A stretch of 33,393 nucleotides of DNA from Candidatus Cybelea sp. GTDB taxonomy: Bacteria > Vulcanimicrobiota > Vulcanimicrobiia > Vulcanimicrobiales > Vulcanimicrobiaceae. The stretch is from positions 1-33,393 of the forward strand of contig DASXFZ010000053.1 in NCBI GenBank assembly GCA_036489315.1. The letters run 5' to 3'. Every line of letters begins with the position of its first letter. Positions within the stretch are counted from its first letter, which is position 1. A program made the position numbers and the translations under genes. Positions 28,167 to 33,393 of the stretch are shown piece by piece. Under the pieces are notes generated by a model, which was not told the origin of the DNA, ran no database searches, and was given only the letters and a program-made list of their open reading frames with translations.

Positions 28167-29369
28167 GTGAAGGGACCCCTTAAACTTATTGTGCCGCTCG
28201 CAGTGGCACTCGGAGTCGCGGCCTGTAGTGCCGGCGGCTCCTCAAACGTGCCGTCGGTGTCCGGACTTGCGGGCCTCGGCGCGGCACACGTTCCGGAGTG
28301 GGCGCACTCCGCATACCCGGCCTGCGGCGGAAGCCACATCGGCCAAGCGCAATGCGACGCGTTGGTCCCTTACGACCAAAGCGTCGGCAAGATCCGCCAC
28401 AACGCGTACCCCGGCTGGAGCGCCTCGGAGCTCGAAAAGGCCTATAATCTGCCGTCATCCTCGGGCGGTAAGGGTCAAGTCGTCGGCATCGTCGACGCCT
28501 ACGACAATCCGAACGTCGTCACCGACTTCAACACCTACCGTTCCGGCATGGGCCTTCCGAAGAGCACGCTGCTGAAGTACAACCAGAGCGGGCAGCAGAG
28601 CAACTATCCGACAGGCAACAAAGGATGGGGCCTCGAGATCGATCTCGACGTCGACATGGTTTCGGCGAGTTGCCCCAACTGCAAAGTCATCCTCGTCGAA
28701 GGAAACTCCAACGCTTGGAGCGACCTCGAGGCGTCCGAAAAAGAGGCCGTGAAGTTGGGCGCGACGATCGTCACCAACAGCTACGACGGCACCGGCGGCA
28801 GCGAGTCCGACTACGACACCAAGGGAATCACGTATCTGGCCAGCGCCGGCGACACCGGTTTAGGCCTCGTCGACCCGGCCACGTTCCAAAGCGTGATCGC
28901 GGTCGGCGGCACCGTTCTCAGCAACGCCAAGGGCAAACGGGGCTTCAGTGAAGTCGTTTGGCCCGGCACCGGCGGCGGCTGCTCCAACACCGGAGAAGCC
29001 AAGCCCTCGTGGCAAAAGGATCCGAGCTGCACTCTTCGCACGGGTAACGACGTCTCCGCGGTCGCGGTTGCGGCCGGCGAGTACGACAGCTACCAGTACG
29101 GCGGCTGGATCGCAATCAATGGCACGAGCGTCTCGTCGCCGCTCGTCGCCGGCATCGTCGGGCTGGCGGGCAACTCGACGAAGCAGACCGGTGGCGAGAA
29201 CCTCTGGAAGCTCGCCAAGAAGAAACTGAAGAAAGAGATCAACCCGGTAACGACCGGCAGTGACGGCTCCTGCGGCGGCTCGTACCTCTGCACCGCGGGG
29301 ACCAAACAATTCGGGACCTACTCCGGCCCGGACGGCTGGGGAACTCCGAACGGGGCCAAGGCGCTCTAG
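28167..29369 (+). CDS. S53 (sedolisin-like) lipoprotein peptidase
   Basis: A 400-residue exported lipoprotein (lipobox VAAC, Cys20) with a sedolisin-type catalytic domain. The Glu-x-x-x-Asp pair is Glu157/Asp161 in GLEIDLDVDM, the oxyanion Asp is Asp229 in SAGDTG, and the nucleophile is Ser321 in GTSVSSP; NDVSAVA (Asp295) and the final DGWGTPNG are further S53 features. Sedolisins are serine-carboxyl proteases active at low pH. Classical members carry a ~180-residue propeptide; here only ~80 residues separate the lipobox from the YNLP start of the domain. GTG start with AAAGGAG 6 nt upstream. Flanked by phosphoesterase paralogs 3 and 4. Confidence 0.88.
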   Translation: MKGPLKLIVPLAVALGVAACSAGGSSNVPSVSGLAGLGAAHVPEWAHSAYPACGGSHIGQAQCDALVPYDQSVGKIRHNAYPGWSASELEKAYNLPSSSGGKGQVVGIVDAYDNPNVVTDFNTYRSGMGLPKSTLLKYNQSGQQSNYPTGNKGWGLEIDLDVDMVSASCPNCKVILVEGNSNAWSDLEASEKEAVKLGATIVTNSYDGTGGSESDYDTKGITYLASAGDTGLGLVDPATFQSVIAVGGTVLSNAKGKRGFSEVVWPGTGGGCSNTGEAKPSWQKDPSCTLRTGNDVSAVAVAAGEYDSYQYGGWIAINGTSVSSPLVAGIVGLAGNSTKQTGGENLWKLAKKKLKKEINPVTTGSDGSCGGSYLCTAGTKQFGTYSGPDGWGTPNGAKAL

Positions 29370-29393
29370 CGACCGGCCGTCGAGGCAAGAAAA

Positions 29394-29422
29394 GAGGGCG
29401 GGCGCCGCGGGCACCCGCCCTC
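29394..29422. terminator. Bidirectional intrinsic terminator
   Basis: A 9-bp perfect stem GAGGGCGGG/CCCGCCCTC (29394-29402 with 29414-29422), extended by three more pairs after one mismatch. On the minus strand it is followed by TTTTCTT, so it should stop transcription of phosphoesterase paralog 4; on the plus strand the tail TTCATT is weaker and would serve the S53 peptidase. It lies exactly between the two convergent genes. Confidence 0.85.
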
Positions 29423-29450
29423 TTCATTAGCGGCGAGCTCCTGCGCTCGT

Positions 29451-30791
29451 TTACTGGGTATCGGGCATGCGGTCGTCGGCGGGCTGCTGCAAGAAAAACT
29501 GCGGCCCGTGCGGCGCATCGATCGGCACGAACTTGCGGGGTCTCTGCGAAAAATTAAGAGTGTCGGCCGCCGGCGAGGTTGCGCGCCGGTCGGCCGCGGA
29601 GAGTTGAGGCAATCCGAAAAGATCTTCGGCGTAACGCAGCACGCTGCCCGTTTCGTACTGCACGTGCGAAACGTAGTTCTTCTTCGCATATGCAGAAATC
29701 ACGATCAACGGCACGCGGAACCCGACCCCATCGTAGCCTCGGTGGGGGGGCGGCACCGGATCGAACGTCCCGCCCCAGTCGTCCCACTGCACGAAGATCA
29801 CCGTTGAGTTCCAGAATTTACTCTTCCCGACCGCATTGACCAGCGAGGTTACCCACGAGGGCCCAAATCCGCCGCCGCACGACATGTGATCCGAGTTCTC
29901 GCACGTCGGCGTGATCCAGGTAAAGTTTGCCAGCTTACCCGCCGCTACGTCGGTGAGGAATTTTTTCTGGGGAACGATGATGTCCTTAGGCCAATCGGGC
30001 CCGCGGAAGATGTGCTTTACCGCCTGATATGACGACCAGAACCCGGCCAGCGGCTGAGAGTATTTGCCGGTATAAAAACGCCAGGAGAGACCCGCCGCGT
30101 CCAGCTCGTCTCCGAGCGTTTGATAGTCGTAGCAGGGGCGTTGGGTACCTTGTATCGTTCTCTGCCGCGTGATGATCTCGACTCTGTCGCCCGGCGCGGC
30201 TGCACACCCCCAGGCTCCGCTGGGAACGTTTACGCTCGACTGCGCCTGGGCGGCGATAATGTACTGATGCGCGACGAAGCTTTCATCGAGCTGCGAGGCA
30301 AACATCCGATCGGCCAAAACCCATTCGTGCGCCATATCGAAGTACGGCTTCGATTCGGAGTGAGGAACGTAGACGTATTGGCCGTTTGGAGGGCCGCTCT
30401 CTTGAGTCTCTAGGTTGAAGTGATCCATACGGCAGTGGGTCCCCGGCAGCTTACCCGTGCCGTCGCACGCAGCGAACATCGCGGCGGCGGTATGGTCGAC
30501 GTCGTACACGACTTTGAGGCTCACGGGCTGCAGCTTGATCGTCTTGCCCAGGGAGTTCTTGCCGCGCGATACCGTATGGGCGCCGGGGTAACCCATGAAC
30601 ATGTCGTTAAAGCTGCGGTTTTCTTGGACGATGTACACGACGTGCTCGATCTTGCCGGCACCGGCCGCCGAACTGCCCGTCAGTTTGAGAGCAGCCGAAG
30701 CATAGGGCAGCGTCGCGGGCCGATAACCGCTCGAGCACGCGCAAACGGCCGCGCAGGAGAGCAAGCCGAGCGCGCCGCGATAATCTTTCAT
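29451..30791 (-). CDS. Lipoprotein phosphoesterase (PF04185), paralog 4
   Basis: A 446-residue sister of paralog 3: QENRSFNDMF, ESFVAHQ, the Cys insert (AACDGTGKLPGTHCRMDHF), CENSDHMSCGGG and VGFRVPLIVISAYAKKNY all match it. The metal-site region reads QWDDWGGTFDPVPPP, keeping the Asp pair but replacing the later His by Pro. The ATG at 30791 gives a signal sequence with a lipobox-like VCAC (Cys19); a frame reaching 30866 would add 25 residues without signal features and run into the upstream terminator. A weak AGAGAG lies ~16 nt upstream of the ATG. Confidence 0.88.
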   Translation of the reverse strand: MKDYRGALGLLSCAAVCACSSGYRPATLPYASAALKLTGSSAAGAGKIEHVVYIVQENRSFNDMFMGYPGAHTVSRGKNSLGKTIKLQPVSLKVVYDVDHTAAAMFAACDGTGKLPGTHCRMDHFNLETQESGPPNGQYVYVPHSESKPYFDMAHEWVLADRMFASQLDESFVAHQYIIAAQAQSSVNVPSGAWGCAAAPGDRVEIITRQRTIQGTQRPCYDYQTLGDELDAAGLSWRFYTGKYSQPLAGFWSSYQAVKHIFRGPDWPKDIIVPQKKFLTDVAAGKLANFTWITPTCENSDHMSCGGGFGPSWVTSLVNAVGKSKFWNSTVIFVQWDDWGGTFDPVPPPHRGYDGVGFRVPLIVISAYAKKNYVSHVQYETGSVLRYAEDLFGLPQLSAADRRATSPAADTLNFSQRPRKFVPIDAPHGPQFFLQQPADDRMPDTQ

Positions 30792-30826
30792 CGCGATCGA
30801 ATTTGTGCTCTCTGCAAATCGATTCC

Positions 30827-30898
30827 CTTTAAAAGAAATGGGCCCGCCGAAGCGAGCCCATTTCAATCGGTCCGTACCGATTTACACCGTCGCGGTGT
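30827..30898 (-). terminator. Triple hairpin ending in a UUCG-loop terminator
   Basis: Starting 4 nt after the lipoprotein stop, the minus strand forms three hairpins: ACACCG/CGGTGT (30884-30898), AATCGGT/ACCGATT with a 4-nt loop (30865-30882), and GAAATGGGC-x-CGC-TTCG-GCG-x-GCCCATTTC (30835-30864), followed by TTTT. The last has a cUUCGg tetraloop and a T-tract and is a clear intrinsic terminator. The two hairpins before it are unusual and may stabilise the 3' end. Confidence 0.85.
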
Positions 30899-30901
30899 GC
30901 G

Positions 30902-31909
30902 TTACTTCTTGACCGAAACCGAGCCGATCGGGCCGTCGAAGCTTCCCGAGAGGGTCGCGACGGCGTTGCCGCCGGCCGGGTATTTGAACACCGTGGCGTT
31001 CTCGTTTCCGGCATCCGGGCAATAGACGAGTTTTCCAGCAATCCACGTCTGGACGCAGTCAGAGGTACCGTTCAGAGCAACCGTACCTTTGACGGTCGCC
31101 TTGCTGCCTTTGACCGTGTATTGATAGATATCGTGAGCTTCCTGGTCGTTGATCGTGATGTACGTTCCGTCGTACTGCACTTGACCCGGGAACAGGATGC
31201 TGTTCGACACGGTGATCGGCGAGAACGTCTTGCCGCCGGCCTTCATCTCCGCAAATGCGAAGGTGCTGCCGGCGTTTTTGCCGTCAACGAAGAGATCGCC
31301 GGCCTTGTCGTAGCCGAGGAAGTAGCTGCTCGCCAGACCGTTGCCAATCGTGGTGCCTGAGCCCTTGCCACCGGCAAACACAACGACATCGCCCGCTCCG
31401 AGGATCGAAACGGCGACGTCGCCCTTGCTGTTAACCGAACAGCCAGCCGGCTCGCCGGCCGTTACGCTGAGCGTTGTGATCGGGGACGTGCCGCCGGCCT
31501 TGTACTCTAATACCTGGTCGGAACCGGAGGAAACGACCCACCAGGTTCCTTTGCCGTTCATCGTGCACATGCCCTGAGGATCGGTCGAGCCGCCGACGGT
31601 GCCGACGGACGAGTTGCTCTTCGGGTAGTTGAACTCAAGAATCGAGCTGGCGTAGAAATTCGAGATGTACTCGTCTGCGCTTTTCTTCTTGTGCTTATCG
31701 GGCTGTACGGGGATCTGGATCGGACGCGACTGCGGCAGTACCGCCGACGCAATGAGACGGCCGTTATAGGACAGCGTCCCGCCCGGGCCCCGGCCCTGGG
31801 GGCTCATCGTGGGGTTGAGGCCTGAGTTTCCGCCCGTGCTGCATCCCGCGAGCAGAGCGGCAGCCACGGTTACGCCGACGGCGTAGTTGGCTAGACTCGA
31901 GATCTTCAT
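30902..31909 (-). CDS. Lipoprotein with propeller-like repeats
   Basis: A 335-residue exported lipoprotein (lipobox LAGC, Cys23). After a low-complexity linker (about residues 25-85, with KHKKKS) come repeated ~40-residue units with Gly-Asp/Asn turns, for example SSILEFNYPKSNSSVGTV, SDQVLEYKAGGTSPI, AGDVVVFAGGKGSG, HDIYQYTVKGSKATV and ATVFKYPAGGNAVAT. This pattern suggests a six- or seven-bladed beta-propeller of the NHL/SMP-30-like kind; no enzyme residues are identified. Such proteins may bind ligands or partners at the surface. The gene has a long leader that can fold (31910-32115) and a strong terminator. Confidence 0.75.
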   Translation of the reverse strand: MKISSLANYAVGVTVAAALLAGCSTGGNSGLNPTMSPQGRGPGGTLSYNGRLIASAVLPQSRPIQIPVQPDKHKKKSADEYISNFYASSILEFNYPKSNSSVGTVGGSTDPQGMCTMNGKGTWWVVSSGSDQVLEYKAGGTSPITTLSVTAGEPAGCSVNSKGDVAVSILGAGDVVVFAGGKGSGTTIGNGLASSYFLGYDKAGDLFVDGKNAGSTFAFAEMKAGGKTFSPITVSNSILFPGQVQYDGTYITINDQEAHDIYQYTVKGSKATVKGTVALNGTSDCVQTWIAGKLVYCPDAGNENATVFKYPAGGNAVATLSGSFDGPIGSVSVKK

Positions 31910-32115
31910 TTAGAAATTTGCTCCATTTCTTTCATGAAAGTGTGTATGGGGGTCACCAGGCTCTCTCGGCAAGCCTGATTGGGGACTCCGTGGCAGGTAG
32001 ACCGTTTGACCCTGACAAGGGAGTATGGCGTATCAGCCTCCCGCATTCAGGACGGACTACATTAGTATGGGGCTCCCGCCCCGACGGTTAGCGGTTCCCG
32101 AGAGCATCCCCTGCC
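31910..32115 (-). ncRNA. Candidate structured 5' leader RNA upstream of the lipoprotein
   Basis: On the minus strand the following pairings are nested: P1 GGCAGG/CCTGCC (32110-32115 with 31992-31997); P2 ACCGT/ACGGT (32084-32088 with 32001-32005); hairpin P3 GGGGC-GGGA-GCCCC (32069-32082); P4 CCTGA/TCAGG (32047-32051 with 32011-32015) enclosing hairpin P5 with a 4-5-bp GGGAG/CTCCC stem (32019-32042). A separate hairpin CAGGCT/AGCCTG (31957-31977) and a 12-nt palindrome CTTTCATGAAAG (31929-31940) follow, close to a GGAG that lies 11 nt before the ATG. No known riboswitch class is recognised. No open frame of note crosses it. Confidence 0.4.
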
Positions 32116-32186
32116 TTGAAATTTATGCTAGTCGGCTTTTTCGCGCGCAAATTCGCTCGCTTGTTTAGACGCGCCAAGCACATGCT

Positions 32187-33393
32187 CTATCCCTCAGCGA
32201 TACTCGTTACAGCCTGGACGAGCGAGTCTTTTCCTTTGGTTGCCGTTTTGAACGCCATCTGCACGTAATCGACGACCTCGGGGAAGCGCCGCAGGTAGCC
32301 GGTGATAAATCGCCGCGAGAAGATCCGCTTTGCCGAAAGATACTCCGCTTCGTACAGCAGCAGCAGATTGGTTACGATGAAGTGGCGCATCGCGCTGCCG
32401 CGTTTGACGTGCACGCGCCATCGCTTCGAGATATCCACATTGGTAAAGACGGTATTGCGCAGCGAGCCGGAGAGTACGGCGGGGTGCACGGTTACCGCGC
32501 TGTCGTAGGCTTCGGGCATCCGCTCCAGCCGCTCGATCTTGCCGGTGCGAAAGTCGACGCACCAATACTCGGGGCTGGGCTTCTCGATCGGGAAGACCCA
32601 ACGAGCATTCATCAACGGTCGTAGAAGCCGCGTCGCTTTAAGAAACTTGGTGAAATAGTTCGAAAAGTCGTCGAACGCAATGTGCTTCTGATCTTCGGAT
32701 CCGTACGCTTTTTCAAGGCGTTCTTGCACTTCTTGCGCTCGCTTCTCGGCGTAGGCGACCATATCGCTAACGACGGCGCCGGTGAGGCTGAAACCCGATT
32801 CCGACGACCACGAACTTCCGACCGGCATCACGATCAGCGAGGTCTGCGGCGCGCGCGCCGAATTCGCTTCGAAGTACGCCTTCATTTCCGGAGCCGAGAC
32901 CAGGAACCGATTCTCGTCGCGAACCTCGCGATGCAGGTGACAGATTCCGCTGGCAAACGGGACCGCGTAGCGCGGGCGCAGCTGTTGCGCAGCCGCAACG
33001 AAGGCCTCCATATACGTCCGAGCATCGACGGGTAGGCGATCGGCCGGGTCTTCGAAGGTGTAGCGCGTCGGATACGACCACGCCGGCGAGTGGCTTCTCA
33101 GCATGAAGTCGACCTTCGGATACTTTGCGCGGAAGCTGCGCCAGGACGACGGAAGCGGTTTTGCGTCGTTGAGGTCGACCAGCACCACGCCGTCGGCTTC
33201 GACGACCGCGACACTGTCGTCTTGGAAGCTGATTTGGTAGCTCGTGAACGTCAGCCCGTCGGCCAACTCGACCGGGCGCCCGTGCTCCAGCTCGATGATG
33301 TGCGCGAAGCCGATGTCGCGCAGCTGCTCGTGCAGTCCTGAGATCGGAAACCGGGGCACCATCACCGTGGTGTTCTTGGAGAATTTCTTGAGC
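32187..33393 (-). CDS. Metallo-beta-lactamase-fold protein, C-terminal part
   Basis: The frame is open to the right edge, so the N-terminus is outside the window; about 400 residues are visible. The visible start (KKFSKNTTVMVPRFP, then HIIELEHGRPVEL and FTSYQISFQDDSVAVVEADGVVLVDLND) fits the second half of an MBL-fold domain of the UlaG / CMP-sialate-hydroxylase-like kind; a later RSHSPAWSYP and PFASGICHLHRE contain His residues that may bind metal. The HxHxDH motif would lie beyond the edge. A C-terminal region of ~200 residues has no family I recognise. Substrate unknown; the gene ends 71 bp before the candidate leader RNA. Confidence 0.65.
   Translation of the reverse strand, partial: LKKFSKNTTVMVPRFPISGLHEQLRDIGFAHIIELEHGRPVELADGLTFTSYQISFQDDSVAVVEADGVVLVDLNDAKPLPSSWRSFRAKYPKVDFMLRSHSPAWSYPTRYTFEDPADRLPVDARTYMEAFVAAAQQLRPRYAVPFASGICHLHREVRDENRFLVSAPEMKAYFEANSARAPQTSLIVMPVGSSWSSESGFSLTGAVVSDMVAYAEKRAQEVQERLEKAYGSEDQKHIAFDDFSNYFTKFLKATRLLRPLMNARWVFPIEKPSPEYWCVDFRTGKIERLERMPEAYDSAVTVHPAVLSGSLRNTVFTNVDISKRWRVHVKRGSAMRHFIVTNLLLLYEAEYLSAKRIFSRRFITGYLRRFPEVVDYVQMAFKTATKGKDSLVQAVTSIAEG

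Noticed and set aside
31910-32115. Assignment of the leader to cobalamin, c-di-AMP or c-di-GMP riboswitches
   Set aside because: Only short fragments such as ACCTGCC or CAGGGxCAAAC match; the order of conserved blocks of each class is not present.

Overview
The window is GC-rich bacterial chromosome, densely packed with genes, with frequent GTG/TTG starts and many 4-bp (ATGA/GTGA) overlaps. Several traits together suggest a deep-branching diderm-like or atypical lineage: yggS-sepF-divIVA division genes, csaB beside a DUF5693 membrane protein, many lipoproteins, and several PF04185 phosphoesterases. Candidatus Eremiobacterota (WPS-2) or a relative is my best guess from gene content alone. No rRNA or taxonomic marker was compared, so this is inference.

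Left part (1-10185). After the 3' end of a beta-lactamase-like serine hydrolase and an overlooked 39-residue membrane peptide (+), a minus-strand operon carries short flagellar rod proteins (flgF, flgG, a 64-residue FlgJ-type rod-binding protein), a FliA/WhiG-type sigma factor and an unknown protein. Next on the minus strand comes lgt-yggS-sepF-divIVA-leuB. Divergent from lgt, with only 18 bp between start codons, run ccdA-lspA-rluD and then tgt. Lgt and LspA are the first two lipoprotein-maturation enzymes, which fits the many lipoproteins encoded further right.

Middle (10168-21181). Convergent with tgt is a minus-strand run DUF5693-csaB-ileS with overlapping starts and stops; it implies pyruvylated cell-wall polymers, probably anchoring S-layer-type proteins. 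An ECHDC3-like crotonase without the usual catalytic glutamates, two small exported proteins, a tRNA-Val(TAC), a LexA-box-like palindrome, an RsbW-like ATPase, a C-terminal processing protease and a Sua5-type tRNA-modification enzyme follow.

Right accessory part (21250-33393). This is the unusual region. Four secreted lipoprotein phosphoesterases (PF04185, AcpA/phospholipase C-like) fall into two pairs. One pair brackets a type III polyketide synthase and a sulfotransferase; the other brackets an S53 (sedolisin-like) lipoprotein protease. The polyketide synthase, sulfotransferase and second phosphoesterase look like one operon, so a sulfated polyketide or phenolic lipid processed outside the membrane is a reasonable hypothesis. 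A lipoprotein with propeller-like repeats follows; its roughly 200-nt leader can fold into a nested multi-branch RNA, the best candidate here for an undescribed regulatory element. The window ends inside a metallo-beta-lactamase-fold protein.
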